A stretch of 64,000 nt of DNA from Phragmitibacter flavus (GTDB lineage Bacteria; Verrucomicrobiota; Verrucomicrobiia; Verrucomicrobiales; Verrucomicrobiaceae). Positions 41,489-50,916 of the stretch are shown here, one piece after another. The stretch covers positions 98,495 to 162,494 of the forward strand of contig NZ_VAUV01000014.1 of NCBI RefSeq assembly GCF_005780165.1, read 5' to 3'. Every line of letters starts with the position of its first letter. Position 1 is the first letter of the stretch. The notes under the pieces are model-generated. The model did not search any database, was not told the origin of the DNA, and saw nothing but the letters and a program-made list of their open reading frames with translations. Made by a program: the position numbers and the translations under genes.

Positions 41489-44395
41489 TCAGCGTTTGCG
41501 GCGGTAGGCCAGAAGGAGGGAGCCGACGAGCAGAAGAAGGGCGCGGGACGGTTCGGGGATGGCGGAGGCGGTGATGTAATAACCGTCGGCACGGATGTCC
41601 TGGGTGAAGTTGAAGCCGTTGAGGCCGGTGGTGCCCAGGGCAATGCCGGCGGTGGCGCGGTTGGCTTCAGCGGTGCCGGACCAGTCGATGAGTTTCCAGG
41701 TCTGGCCTTCGACCCAGCTGGCGGAGTCGAACCCGGCGAGGAGAATGGTGGCGGAGGTGAGGTCGGTGGTGCCGGTGGTGAAGAGGTCGAGCTGGTCGCT
41801 ATCGGTGCCGTAGAGGTCGAAGAGGATGTCGCCACTGACGGTGATGCCGACGTTGTTGACGGCGGTGCTGTTGCCGAGGGTGAGGGTTTGGGCTCCGTCG
41901 CTGAGGAGATTGTGGCTTCTGCCGATCATGAGCTGGCTGGTCGATCCGAGGCTGATGGATTGGGCGTTGCCGCCGGTGATGCTGCCGGTGCCGCCGAGGG
42001 TGGCGGTGTTGTTGACGAAAACGCTGCCGGCGCCGGTGGCGGAGCCAGCGGTGTTGGTGGCGAGGAAGGTGCCGGCGTTGATGGTGGTGTTGCCGGTGTG
42101 GGTGCTGTTGCCGCCGAATTCGGAGATGCCGGTGCCTTCTTTGGTGATGGAGCCGCTGCCGGAGAGGGCACCGGTGTAGACGGTGTTCTGGTTGTTGGCA
42201 CCAAGGGTGAGGGCGACGGCGTTGGTGGCGAGGTTGTTGAGGGAGAGGTTTTGGTTGCCTTTGAGGCCGCCGAAGCTGGTGGATGTGGTGGCGTGGCCGA
42301 ATTCGATGCCGCCGGGGGTGGCGAGATTGACGGTGCTGCTGGCGACGGAACCGGTGAGGGAGCCGAAGGTGAGATTTCTCAATTCGGCGGCTGCGGTGCC
42401 CTGGGTGTTGCGGCTGAGGGTGATGACTTTGGTGCCGTAGTTGATGGCGGTGATGAAGGTGTTGCCATCCAGACCCGTGCCAGCGATGCTTTGACCGACG
42501 GAGAGGCCGGAGACGTCGAAGCCGGTGAGGTTGATGGTGTTGGTGCTGTTGCTGAGGGTGACGGCATTGAGGGTGGCACCGGCAGCTTGAAGGATTTCCA
42601 CAACGCCACCAGTGAGGTTGGTGTCGCCGGTATGGGTGCTCGCTCCGCCGAGGCGCAGGCGTCCGGTGTTGCTTTTGGTGACGGCGAGGCTGCCAGCGAA
42701 GGTGCCGTTGAAAAGGGTGGTGCTGGTTTGGTTGATGGTGAGGGTGGCGGGGCCGCCGCCAGCGCGTTCAACGGTGCTGGTGATGATGCCGGGATTGATG
42801 CTGGCCTGGTTGACCTGGGTGACGCTTTGATTGAAACCGTTGAGATCGAGGGTGGAGGCGGCGGTTCCGTAGTTGACGCCCATTTGCAGCGAAGTGACGG
42901 GCAGGGCGTTGTCGACGCCAAGGACGAGTCTGCTTCCGCTTCCCAAGGTGGTGCCGTTCCAAATGTTGCCCGCGACATTGACGTTGATGGTGCCGCCCTG
43001 GTCGCTGTAGAATGAACCTCCTCCGAGGTTGATGGGGGTGGTGTTGAAATTGACGGTGCCGCTGTTGAGGTTGAAGACGATCTGGTTGCCATTGCCGGTG
43101 ACACCGCCATTGATGTTCAACACCTGACCGGAGCCGCCGGTGCCGAGGCGCAACTGGCCCTGGAGGGTGATGGTGCCGGTGATGGTGTTGTTGTTGCCGG
43201 AGCTGGTGCTGAGCATGCGGGCGTAGAGATTGGTGGGGTCGCCGCCGACAAAGGTGAAGTTTTCCGCAATGGTGACGTTGTTGCCGAGCGTGAGGAAACC
43301 TCCGCCTGCGGTGTAAACGGTGGTGCCTGCGCCGACACCGGTGGAGCCGAGTGCCTCGCTGTGGGTGACGTTCAGAAATCCGCGGCTGATGACGGTTTCT
43401 CCGGTGTAGCTGTTGGCGTTGGAGAGGGTGACGGTGCCGTCGCCAGCCTTGATCACCTTGGAGGGGTTCACGCCGTTGTCGCTGATGCTGCCGCTAATGA
43501 CGATGCTGCGGGTGCTGTCCGGTGCGCTGAGGATAAGTTCATTGGTGCTGCCGATGGTGGCATTTCCGCTGAGGGTGAGAATGCCGGTGCCGCCGTTGAG
43601 GATGCCGTTGGCGGTGTAGTCGCCGCTGATGGTGGCGGCTGCGCCGGTGTAACGTAGGGTGTTGAAGGTGGTGGCTGCGCCGAATGCGCCACTGGCACCG
43701 GTCTGGTAATTGGTGGTGCTGCTGGTGAGGGTGTCGAGGGCGGAATTGGCGGTGGTGTAAGTGTAGGCCTCGATCTGGTTGGTGGTGAGGTTGCGGGTGG
43801 CGTAGGAGGTGCTGGCTGCGGTGCCGAAGGTGGCCCAGGGACCGATGATGCCACTGGCGTCGACGGCGATGTTGGGGGCGATGACGGAACCAGCGCCACG
43901 AATGTTAAGGGTTGCACCGGCATTGCGGGTGAAGGTGCCGCTGTTGTGGGTGAAGGTGCGTCCGGTGTTGATGTTCCAGATTTGTCCGGAGTTGGCGAGC
44001 AGCGCGAGGTTGGTCTGGATGGTAAGACTGGTGAGGTCGGCGCTGCTGAGATCGATGGTGGAGTCGTTGTTCGGGTATCCACCGCTGGCAGAGCCTTGGT
44101 TGACGCCGCCGAGAGTGAGCGTGCCGACGCCGCTGATGACGACCGTTCCAGTGGTGTTGAGGAGTTCGATGCCCAGCCAGGTGCGGCTGGTGGCGAGGTC
44201 ATTAACGAGAGAACTGGTGTTGTTCCAGCGGGCAATGTCGTTGGTGCCTGGAAGGCCACTCCATGCGCCCGCTTGGTCGATGGTGATGGCGTCGCCGTCG
44301 CGCGTTTGGATGGCGGCTTGAGTTGCGGAAGCAAGTCCGGTGAAGAGCAGCGCTCGCAGGATGGAGATGCTGATGGAGGAGGGTTTGAAAGCCAT
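41489..44395 (-). CDS. Giant beta-strand repeat protein with PEP-CTERM
   Basis: A 968-residue surface protein. Start is ATG 44395, ahead of a signal peptide (MAFKPSSISISILRALLFTGLASATQA). Repeats of the autotransporter-associated beta-strand type fill about 30-930, with segments such as LTLGGVNQGSASGGYPNNDSTIDLSSADL and GGVVEILQAAGATLNAVTLSNS. It ends IPEPSRALLLLVGSLLLAYRRKR, a PEP-CTERM signal, with no autotransporter barrel. The next gene downstream (40483) is another PEP-CTERM protein, so the two may be co-expressed. Confidence 0.92.
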   Translation of the reverse strand: MAFKPSSISISILRALLFTGLASATQAAIQTRDGDAITIDQAGAWSGLPGTNDIARWNNTSSLVNDLATSRTWLGIELLNTTGTVVISGVGTLTLGGVNQGSASGGYPNNDSTIDLSSADLTSLTIQTNLALLANSGQIWNINTGRTFTHNSGTFTRNAGATLNIRGAGSVIAPNIAVDASGIIGPWATFGTAASTSYATRNLTTNQIEAYTYTTANSALDTLTSSTTNYQTGASGAFGAATTFNTLRYTGAAATISGDYTANGILNGGTGILTLSGNATIGSTNELILSAPDSTRSIVISGSISDNGVNPSKVIKAGDGTVTLSNANSYTGETVISRGFLNVTHSEALGSTGVGAGTTVYTAGGGFLTLGNNVTIAENFTFVGGDPTNLYARMLSTSSGNNNTITGTITLQGQLRLGTGGSGQVLNINGGVTGNGNQIVFNLNSGTVNFNTTPINLGGGSFYSDQGGTINVNVAGNIWNGTTLGSGSRLVLGVDNALPVTSLQMGVNYGTAASTLDLNGFNQSVTQVNQASINPGIITSTVERAGGGPATLTINQTSTTLFNGTFAGSLAVTKSNTGRLRLGGASTHTGDTNLTGGVVEILQAAGATLNAVTLSNSTNTINLTGFDVSGLSVGQSIAGTGLDGNTFITAINYGTKVITLSRNTQGTAAAELRNLTFGSLTGSVASSTVNLATPGGIEFGHATTSTSFGGLKGNQNLSLNNLATNAVALTLGANNQNTVYTGALSGSGSITKEGTGISEFGGNSTHTGNTTINAGTFLATNTAGSATGAGSVFVNNTATLGGTGSITGGNAQSISLGSTSQLMIGRSHNLLSDGAQTLTLGNSTAVNNVGITVSGDILFDLYGTDSDQLDLFTTGTTDLTSATILLAGFDSASWVEGQTWKLIDWSGTAEANRATAGIALGTTGLNGFNFTQDIRADGYYITASAIPEPSRALLLLVGSLLLAYRRKR

Positions 44396-44543
44396 GAGGT
44401 TGAGCAGGTTGCGGTCGGGAATAGTCTGCCAGTTTAGCGATTGGTTGATGGCTTGCCAATACAAAAGTATTCCACTGCGATGACCAGCGCGAACTCTCCT
44501 CGTGAGAGACTCGGGGAGGTGTCAGTTTTTGGGTGCAGGCTGC

Positions 44544-45236
44544 CTAATCTTCGACCGGAATAGCCTTGACCGGGGCGGGGAGGATTTGGCTGGGTTTAAG
44601 CAACTCTCCAGTTTTGCTGTCGACGGGAATGGCGACCGGGATAGGATGGTTGGCAGCCGTGTCCGTCGTTTCAGAAGGGATCGTCAAAGCGGAGGTATGA
44701 GCGGGGACGATCCAGCTGACTTTGGCGGTTTCCACGGAGGAGATGGCGGGGAGAGAACGAACGGAGGCCGATGGAGGGGATGCGACAGGAGCCTCTTCAG
44801 TTTTGGCACCGAAGTTGAACATGGCATTGGCAAACATGAGACCACCGCCGAGCAGGACGATTCCGCCGGTGACCATCGCCGTGGTGACGTAGGAGCCGCG
44901 TCGGGCGGCACCTCTGCGCTCGGGACGACGGGCGCGGAATTGGCGAGAGCGAATCCATGGGCCGAGGTTGGAGACGAGATAACGGTAGTCCTTGGCTCCG
45001 GCGAGGGGCGGGGGCTGGAGCTGGTCGAGAATGGCACTGGCATCGACCTTCAAAAATGCGGAGTAGGTGCGCAGGAAACTCTTGGCGTAGGTCAGCCCGC
45101 CGTGGCTGTTGTAATTGTCGTCCTCAAGGTCCTGCAGCCGGGCTGCGGGGATGCGGGTCTTGTGAGCGACATCAAGCAGGCTCAGACCGCGTTTGGTGCG
45201 GGCTTGACGAAGTTGGGAACCGAGGGAGAGGGACAT
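44544..45236 (-). CDS. RodZ-like helix-turn-helix membrane protein
   Basis: A 230-residue protein with an N-terminal Cro/C1-type helix-turn-helix (GSQLRQARTKRGLSLLDVAHKTRIPAARLQDLE), a YAKSFLRTYSAFLKVD helix as in RodZ, one membrane helix near 117-137 and a Pro/Val/Thr-rich periplasmic end. RodZ links MreB to the elongasome. It is shorter than E. coli RodZ and lacks the beta-helix periplasmic domain. It lies 88 bp downstream of ftsK on the same strand, a common cell-division/shape pairing. Confidence 0.85.
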   Translation of the reverse strand: MSLSLGSQLRQARTKRGLSLLDVAHKTRIPAARLQDLEDDNYNSHGGLTYAKSFLRTYSAFLKVDASAILDQLQPPPLAGAKDYRYLVSNLGPWIRSRQFRARRPERRGAARRGSYVTTAMVTGGIVLLGGGLMFANAMFNFGAKTEEAPVASPPSASVRSLPAISSVETAKVSWIVPAHTSALTIPSETTDTAANHPIPVAIPVDSKTGELLKPSQILPAPVKAIPVED

Positions 45237-45324
45237 GGCAGGTGGTTTGTGGGAAACCGGGCGGAACTAGGCGGATGAACAGTCTATTAGATACTGTGAT
45301 ACGTTTCAAGCTTTTCGAATGCGC

Positions 45325-47949
45325 CTATAGTTCTACAAGAATTTCGCGGGGCTTGGCGCCTTCGCCGGGGCCGATGATGCCGCGTTCTTCCAAAATGTCC
45401 ATCATCCGGGCGGCGCGGGTGTAGCCAAGTCGCAACCGGCGCTGGATGAGGCTGGTGGAGGCTTTTTTCTCGGCGGAGATGATGTCGAGAACTTTTTCGA
45501 GAATGGCTTCGTCCTCGGGGGTGGTGGTGCCTTCGTCTTCGTCGTCGTCCCAGTTGTCGGAGTCGTCACCGAGGGTGGCTTCGAAAACGGGCTGGCCTTG
45601 TTCGCAGACAAAATCGACGAGTTGCTGGATTTCGTCGTCGGTGACCATGGTGCCCTGGGCGCGGATGAGCTGGCTGGTGCCGGGGGGGAGATAAAGCATG
45701 TCGCCTTTGCCAACCAGTTTGTCGGCACCTTTGCGGTCCATGATGACGCGGCTGTCGAGGGCGCTGGAGACCTGAAAGGCGATGCGGCAGGGGATGTTGG
45801 CCTTGATGGTGCCGGTGACGACATCGGCACGAGGGGTTTGGGTGGCGACGATCATGTGAATGCCGGCGGCACGAGCTTTTTGGGTGATGCGCTGGATGGC
45901 GCCCTCGATGTCGGCGGGGGCGGTTTGCATGAGGTCGGCAAGTTCGTCGATGATCACGACGATGTAAGGGAAGGTGTCGGGGACTTCGAGTTCGGGTTCT
46001 TTGCGCGGAGGTGGTTCGCTGTTGCCTTCCCAGAATCCGCCGGGGCTGTAGCCGTCTTCAGCGTCCAGTTCATCAAGGACGTTGGAGCTGTCGTATTTGT
46101 CGGGATGGGGCAGGGTGTCGCGTCCGCGTTTGTTGCTTGTGGTGGGTGGAGGGGAGGATTTGGAAATGGGGGGCGCGATGGCGACGGCGGCAGTGGCGGC
46201 TCCGGCACCGAGCCGGCTGGTGGTGGAACTGCGGGCGGCAGAGGCAGCGGAAGCGGCGCGGGTGATGGTGCCGCCGCGTTTGCGGGCGTTGAAGGCGTCA
46301 AAATTACGGCAGCCTTCCTTGGCGAAGACCTGGTAGCGTTTTTCCATTTCGTTGACGACCCAACGAAGGGCGAGGAGGGAAAGTTTGGGATCGGTGACGA
46401 CCGGGAGGGCGAGGTGGGGGAGGTCTTTGTAGCCCTGCATCTCGACGAATTTGGGGTCGATCATGATGAAACGCAGTTCATCGGGGGCAAAGCGGCAGAG
46501 CAGGCTGGTGATGATGCTGTTGATGCACACGGATTTGCCGGATCCGGTGGCGCCGGCGACCAGCAGGTGGGGCATGGAGGCGAGGTCGGCAATGATGGCT
46601 TTGCCGTAGACGTCCTTGCCGAGGGCGATGGGGATTTTGGCTTTGCCGCTCTGGAAGGCGTCGTCTTCGAGAAGTTCGCGGATGGGGACGACGATTTTTT
46701 CGCGGTTGGCGAGTTCGATGCCGACGGTGTCCTTGCCGGGGATGGGGGCGAGAATGTTGAGTCGCTCGGCTTTGGTGGCACGGGCGAGGTCGGCTTCGAG
46801 GTTGACGATGCGGTTGACGCGCAGGCCGTCGCTTGGGTAGACCTCGAAGCGGGTGATGGCGGGGCCTTTGGTGATGTCGCCAGCGGTGACCTTGATGTCG
46901 AAGGTGCCAAGCGTGCGAATGATGGTGTTTTGCATCTCGCGGAGCTGCGAGTCGTCGGCGGGATCGCGCTCGGTGGGAGGCGGCCAGCTGAGGATGTCCA
47001 GCGGCGGCATGACGTAATTTTTAAACAGGGAGGTGAGGCTCTGCGGTTTGGCGAAGGCAGCTCGCTGCTCCTTCTGTTCCTGGCGTTTTTGCCAGACTTC
47101 GGCGAGCAGCGGTTTGGGTTTGGGGGTTTTGGGGACGGTGGAGTCGTAGATTTTGGGGATCGGGTTGACCGGAGGAAGGTCGAGCTGGGTTTCGATGAGG
47201 TCCTTGCGTTTGCCAGTGGCGCTGGCGCTGCCTTTGCCGCGACTGAGGTCGGCTGGCGGAGCGTTGAAGGGTTGCAGGGCGGCGCGTTCGGCGGCTTCGC
47301 GTTTGAGGCGGCGGTTGATCCAGTATTGGACGAACTGGTCGCGGCTGCTTTTGAGAATGTGGACGGCGACCTGGATGGGGTGCATTCCGGTGACGAAGAT
47401 CATGCCGATGAGGTAGGCGAAGCCGAGGGAGATGATGGAGCCGACTTCGCCGAGGATGCCGAGCAGGAGCATGCCGCCGACGACGTAACCGAGTCCGCCA
47501 CCAGCACCGAGCGGGGTGATTTGTGGGGCGTCCCATTCCCAGAGGGTTTGCAAATAAAGTAGAGCCGCAGCGCTGGTGACCATCAGGGCGAAACCCATCC
47601 AGGCACGCAGGGTGATGCGCATTTGGGAGGTAAGTTTGCAGACGCCGAACCAGGTGAAGCAGATGGGCAGGACGTAATTGGCTCCGCCGAACATCCAAAA
47701 AGTGTAACCGGCGAGGACGGCACCGGAGCGCCCGATGAGGTTGCGGGCCAGCGGGGTGGGAGTGTCAGAGAGAGGCAGCCAGGGAGCCCAGGCGGGGAGG
47801 TCGGCGGGATCGTAGGAGATCAGCGCGAGAAAATAGAAGAGGGCGATCAGTAAGAAGATAAACCCACAGGCGGCATGCCAGTGGGGGGATTCCACCTTTT
47901 GCTCGGTTGAGAGCTTGCGCTGAGGTCGGCTGAGGGCGCGGGCGGGCAT
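45325..47949 (-). CDS. ftsK: DNA translocase FtsK/SpoIIIE
   Basis: An 874-residue motor for chromosome segregation. Four membrane helices occupy about 25-185, a linker follows to about 310, and then the RecA-type motor. Walker A is GATGSGKS at 466-473; Walker B is VVIIDELADL at 664-673. The gamma winged-helix (KOPS-recognition-like) is the last about 60 residues (STSLIQRRLRLGYTRAARMMDILEERGIIGPGEGAKPREIL). Between DAFNARKR (551-558) and the PYIVVIIDEL strand there is a Ser/Ala/Pro/Asp-rich insertion of about 85-100 residues that most FtsK proteins lack. Confidence 0.95.
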   Translation of the reverse strand: MPARALSRPQRKLSTEQKVESPHWHAACGFIFLLIALFYFLALISYDPADLPAWAPWLPLSDTPTPLARNLIGRSGAVLAGYTFWMFGGANYVLPICFTWFGVCKLTSQMRITLRAWMGFALMVTSAAALLYLQTLWEWDAPQITPLGAGGGLGYVVGGMLLLGILGEVGSIISLGFAYLIGMIFVTGMHPIQVAVHILKSSRDQFVQYWINRRLKREAAERAALQPFNAPPADLSRGKGSASATGKRKDLIETQLDLPPVNPIPKIYDSTVPKTPKPKPLLAEVWQKRQEQKEQRAAFAKPQSLTSLFKNYVMPPLDILSWPPPTERDPADDSQLREMQNTIIRTLGTFDIKVTAGDITKGPAITRFEVYPSDGLRVNRIVNLEADLARATKAERLNILAPIPGKDTVGIELANREKIVVPIRELLEDDAFQSGKAKIPIALGKDVYGKAIIADLASMPHLLVAGATGSGKSVCINSIITSLLCRFAPDELRFIMIDPKFVEMQGYKDLPHLALPVVTDPKLSLLALRWVVNEMEKRYQVFAKEGCRNFDAFNARKRGGTITRAASAASAARSSTTSRLGAGAATAAVAIAPPISKSSPPPTTSNKRGRDTLPHPDKYDSSNVLDELDAEDGYSPGGFWEGNSEPPPRKEPELEVPDTFPYIVVIIDELADLMQTAPADIEGAIQRITQKARAAGIHMIVATQTPRADVVTGTIKANIPCRIAFQVSSALDSRVIMDRKGADKLVGKGDMLYLPPGTSQLIRAQGTMVTDDEIQQLVDFVCEQGQPVFEATLGDDSDNWDDDEDEGTTTPEDEAILEKVLDIISAEKKASTSLIQRRLRLGYTRAARMMDILEERGIIGPGEGAKPREILVEL

Positions 47950-48184
47950 GTGCTGGTGGTGATCGCTGGGGAGACTCCTGAGTGGAAAAGATGGCAGATT
48001 ATCTGCACAAGTAGAATTCTGATAACGCTGAACAGATAAGACTACCAGAATTTCTAGATTTGTTCAAGTGTCGAGTGGGATTTGATCCGGACAGGTGGTG
48101 TGTGAGCGGTTTTCCCGGACCATGCGAAGATTCCGTCAGGTGGTAAAGGTTGCGTCGCGGAGTGGCTTTGTCTAAGTTTGGGAC

Positions 48185-49150
48185 ATGTTGTCTATTGATT
48201 GGTCTGTTTTGCGTTTTGTGCCGGTGTATCAGGAGAGGGTTTGGGGTGGTCGGCGTTTGGAAACGTTGTATGGACGTCAGTTGCCGAAGGAAGGCACGCC
48301 GTATGGGGAGAGTTGGGAGATTTGTGATCGGGTCGAGGCGCAGAGTGAAGTGGCGGAAGGGCCGTTGCAGGGGTGGAGTTTGCACGATTTGTGGATGAGG
48401 TCGCGCGTGGAGGTTTTTGGGGAGAAGTTTGCGAATCACAAGGCGGAGCGGTTTCCGCTGTTGTTGAAAATTTTAGATGCTTCGGAGGATCTGTCGATTC
48501 AGGTGCACCCGAATGACGGCAATGCGGAGCTGGTGAGTGGTGAGGCGAAGAGCGAAGCGTGGTTTGTGGCGAAGGCGGACTCGGGGTCGAAATTGTATGC
48601 AGGATTGGCGGAAGGGGTGACTCGCGAAGGGTTTGAGAAGGCGATGGGCGACGGATCGCTGGCTGCGCAGGTGCAGGTGCACGAGGCTGTGGATGGTGGT
48701 TGTGTGGCGATCGCCGGTGGCGTGATGCATGCGATTGGGGCGGGGTTGGTAATTTTTGAGATTCAGCAGAACAGCGACACGACGTATCGGGGGTTCGACT
48801 GGAACCGGGTGGGGTTGGATGGGAAACCGCGCGAGCTGCATCAGGAGGCGGCCATGAAGGTGACCGATTTTGAGGGGGGGCCGGTGAAGTGGCAGCGTCA
48901 GGTGGGGTCGCGGATTTTGGACTGGGAGTATTTTAAGCTGGACCGGTTTTCGGTGAGCAAGTTTGAGGAGCGCCGGGCACCGGGGTTTGGGGAGTTTGTG
49001 ATCGGAGCGGTGGTGTCGGGCGAGATCTCATTTGATGAAACGACGCTGCGAGCGGGAGATTTTTTCCTGGTGCCAGCCCTGGCGCGGGGAGAAGCGAGGC
49101 GGTTGCGCGGGGAGTCGGCTTCGGCGGAGATCCTGTGGGTAAGTCTTTGA
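48185..49150 (+). CDS. manA: Mannose-6-phosphate isomerase, type I
   Basis: A 321-residue zinc enzyme that interconverts fructose-6-phosphate and mannose-6-phosphate. QVHPND is the zinc-binding motif, the conserved KSEAW supplies a further ligand, and the C-terminal cupin repeat is present at GEISFDETTLRAGDFFLVPA. It is a short form typical of Bacillus-like ManA. ATG 48185 is preferred. It faces away from ftsK across about 235 bp. A purine-rich tandem repeat starts 11 bp after the stop. Confidence 0.88.
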   Translation: MLSIDWSVLRFVPVYQERVWGGRRLETLYGRQLPKEGTPYGESWEICDRVEAQSEVAEGPLQGWSLHDLWMRSRVEVFGEKFANHKAERFPLLLKILDASEDLSIQVHPNDGNAELVSGEAKSEAWFVAKADSGSKLYAGLAEGVTREGFEKAMGDGSLAAQVQVHEAVDGGCVAIAGGVMHAIGAGLVIFEIQQNSDTTYRGFDWNRVGLDGKPRELHQEAAMKVTDFEGGPVKWQRQVGSRILDWEYFKLDRFSVSKFEERRAPGFGEFVIGAVVSGEISFDETTLRAGDFFLVPALARGEARRLRGESASAEILWVSL

Positions 49151-49160
49151 AAGGATGAAG

Positions 49161-49215
49161 GATGAAGGAGGAGGGATGAAGGAGGAGGGATGAAGGAGGA
49201 GGGATGAAGGAAGGG
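49161..49215 (+). repeat. 14-bp tandem repeat (about 4 units)
   Basis: Unit GATGAAGGAGGAGG repeats three times exactly at 49161, 49175 and 49189, with a fourth partial unit from 49203. It lies just after manA. Each unit looks like a ribosome-binding site plus ATG, but no long frame starts there. Confidence 0.7.
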
Positions 49216-49281
49216 AGCTGCGGAGATTTTTTCTGGATTGAATGCTGGAAAGGGGCGGGGAGTTCCGTTTATCGTGGTCTG

Positions 49282-50028
49282 ATGAAACACGTTTCTTTTA
49301 TTGTTGCTGTCGGTGCTTTGGCGTTTGGGTTGGGTGGAGCCCAGGCGGAGGAGGGGAAGGCGATCTTTAATGGCAAGGACCTCAGTGGCTGGGAAGGCAG
49401 CGCGGATTTGTGGTCGGTGGAAGATGGGGCGATCACCGGCAAAACGAAACCAAGCGAGGCGGATCCGAAAAAAGGTCACATCAAACACAACACGTTCCTC
49501 ATCTGGCGCGATGGCAAGGTGGGCGATTTCGAACTGACGTTTAAATACCGCATGGTGGGGGGAAACAGCGGATTGCAGTATCGCAGCAAGGAGCTTGAAG
49601 CCGGGGAGTCGGGGCCGGTGATGAGTGGTTACCAGGCGGATTTTGAAGCGGGCACGAAATACAGCGGGATTTTGTATGAAGAAAAAGGGCGCGGGATCTT
49701 GGCGGAACGTGGTCAGCAAACGGTGATCAAACCACAGGAAAAGGATGCGGCGAATCCAAAGAGCAAGCCGTTCAAGGTGGAAGTGACGGGTTCAGTGGGT
49801 GATTCGGCGGCGATTCAAGCGGCGATCAAGTCGGAAGACTGGAATGAGTATAAGATTGTCGCCAAGGGCAATCATGTGCAGCATTTTATCAATGGACTGA
49901 AGACGGCGGAGGTGACCGATGAAGATGCGGGGAACGCACCGAAAGAAGGTTTGTTGGGTTTTCAGATTCACGTGGGCCCGCCGATGGTGGTGCAATTTAA
50001 GGACGTGATTTTGAAGGAGACGAAGTAG
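49282..50028 (+). CDS. Secreted DUF1080-family (3-keto-disaccharide hydrolase-like) protein
   Basis: A 248-residue exported protein. Signal peptide MKHVSFIVAVGALAFGLGGAQA is followed by GKAIFNGKDLSGWEG, the hallmark start of the DUF1080 concanavalin fold, then FLIWRDGKVGDFELTFKYRMVGGNSGLQYRSKEL and IHVGPPMVVQFKDVILKE at the end. DUF1080 proteins are enriched in Planctomycetes and Verrucomicrobia and include enzymes acting on 3-keto sugars. ATG 49282 begins the signal peptide. The first hairpin of a repeat element downstream is followed by a T-run and could terminate it. Confidence 0.9.
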   Translation: MKHVSFIVAVGALAFGLGGAQAEEGKAIFNGKDLSGWEGSADLWSVEDGAITGKTKPSEADPKKGHIKHNTFLIWRDGKVGDFELTFKYRMVGGNSGLQYRSKELEAGESGPVMSGYQADFEAGTKYSGILYEEKGRGILAERGQQTVIKPQEKDAANPKSKPFKVEVTGSVGDSAAIQAAIKSEDWNEYKIVAKGNHVQHFINGLKTAEVTDEDAGNAPKEGLLGFQIHVGPPMVVQFKDVILKETK

Positions 50029-50041
50029 GGAGTTTTTGAGA

Positions 50042-50106
50042 GCGGCGGACTCCAGTCCGCCGTTTTTTCTCCGCGCTTCTGGAGGCGGTCTGGAGACCGC
50101 CTTTCC
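50042..50106. repeat. Twin-hairpin element with T-run (copy C, probable terminator)
   Basis: CGGCGGACTCCAGTCCGCCG (50043-50062) is a perfect hairpin followed by TTTTTT, so it can end the DUF1080 transcript. A second hairpin, GGCGGTCTGGAGACCGCC, follows within GGAGG/CCTTTCC flanks (50081-50106). Two hairpins in opposite arms match the twin-hairpin layout seen elsewhere. Confidence 0.75.
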
Positions 50107-50140
50107 TTGCGGTGGGCGATGGTCAGTGCAATGATGCCGA

Positions 50141-50359
50141 ATGATTCTTCCGCCCCATGAGCCGGATTTTTTTGAGAAGTGCGTGCGCTTTGTGTGTGGG
50201 TTTGTTCTGGGCGCTGGGGTCGGGCTTCTTGTGGCACTTCGGGATTTTGATGCTTCGGGCCTGACCTTGTGGCTGGTGGTTGGAGGGATGGCGGTTGTAA
50301 GTGGCGTGGTTGCTGTGAAGTATGGCGATGACTTTTGGCGCAGTGTGATGAAGTGGTGA
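50141..50359 (+). CDS. Small two-helix membrane protein
   Basis: A 72-residue protein with two hydrophobic segments (about 15-35 and 43-62: FVCGFVLGAGVGLLVAL and LWLVVGGMAVVSGVVAV). Start ATG 50141 lacks a strong ribosome-binding site. Function unknown. It sits between the DUF1080 gene and a DUF2007-type gene on the other strand. Confidence 0.55.
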   Translation: MILPPHEPDFFEKCVRFVCGFVLGAGVGLLVALRDFDASGLTLWLVVGGMAVVSGVVAVKYGDDFWRSVMKW

Positions 50360-50470
50360 GCGCGGAGGGTGAGGCGAGTCGGCCTGCTTGCATTGTGTAT
50401 CAATAAAGAATACTCAAAGCCACGCAGGATACTCGTTTGTTGGTGGAATGTTACCTGGCATTGGAGAAGG

Positions 50471-50806
50471 TTAGTCGGTCTCAATTAGGGGTTGGCGGCC
50501 AAAGACGATGAATGGTTGGGCACCTATCAGCAGGCTCAAGATCAAGATCAGTGGCCAGGCTCTAACAGGTGGAGTGTGATGGTAGCTCGAAAGCACTGTC
50601 TGCCAGTATTCCTGGTAATAGGTTGCAGCAGCAGGCACGTCCTCGTGATGAACCACAACCCGCACACCGCCTATGGCATTGCTGAATTTCCAAACGGTTT
50701 GCACGGTGAATTCGTCGAACACGAAGGCTTCGATCTCATGGCTTCCCAAAAAAAGACGAAATAGATGGGCGTCTTCGGGAGTTTGGAACCGGGCAATGGT
50801 GTTCAC
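50471..50806 (-). CDS. DUF2007-domain small membrane protein
   Basis: A 111-residue protein. The N-terminal half (ARFQTPEDAHLFRLFLGSHEIEAFVFDE, then VRVVVHHEDVPAAATYY) is a DUF2007 putative signal-transducing domain, and a membrane helix at about 84-103 (AWPLILILSLLIGAQPFIVF) ends the protein. DUF2007 function is unknown. The gene is separated from the metallopeptidase upstream by a twin-hairpin element. Confidence 0.72.
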   Translation of the reverse strand: MNTIARFQTPEDAHLFRLFLGSHEIEAFVFDEFTVQTVWKFSNAIGGVRVVVHHEDVPAAATYYQEYWQTVLSSYHHTPPVRAWPLILILSLLIGAQPFIVFGRQPLIETD

Positions 50807-50848
50807 TGTATAAAGTGTCTCTGAGGACGGCAGGGTATAGGTCCATTA

Positions 50849-50914
50849 CGGAGGGCGGACATTCCTGTCCGCAGCGGGGCCAAAACTGAGGTGGACAGAA
50901 ATGTCCACCCTCCT
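50849..50914. repeat. Twin-hairpin element (copy D)
   Basis: Outer arms GGAGGG and ACCCTCC enclose GCGGACATTCCTGTCCGC and GGTGGACAGAAATGTCCACC. The cores GGACA/TGTCC recur at 58806 and near 32396. It ends three bases from the metallopeptidase stop codon. Confidence 0.72.
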
Positions 50915-50916
50915 GC

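Noticed and set aside
41366..43015. 549-codon plus-strand frame opposite the second repeat protein
   Set aside because: Same antisense composition artefact as the 24518 frame.
45598..47562. Long plus-strand frame opposite ftsK
   Set aside because: Low-complexity Gly/Asp/Phe composition with no motif; it is the complement of a well-supported gene.
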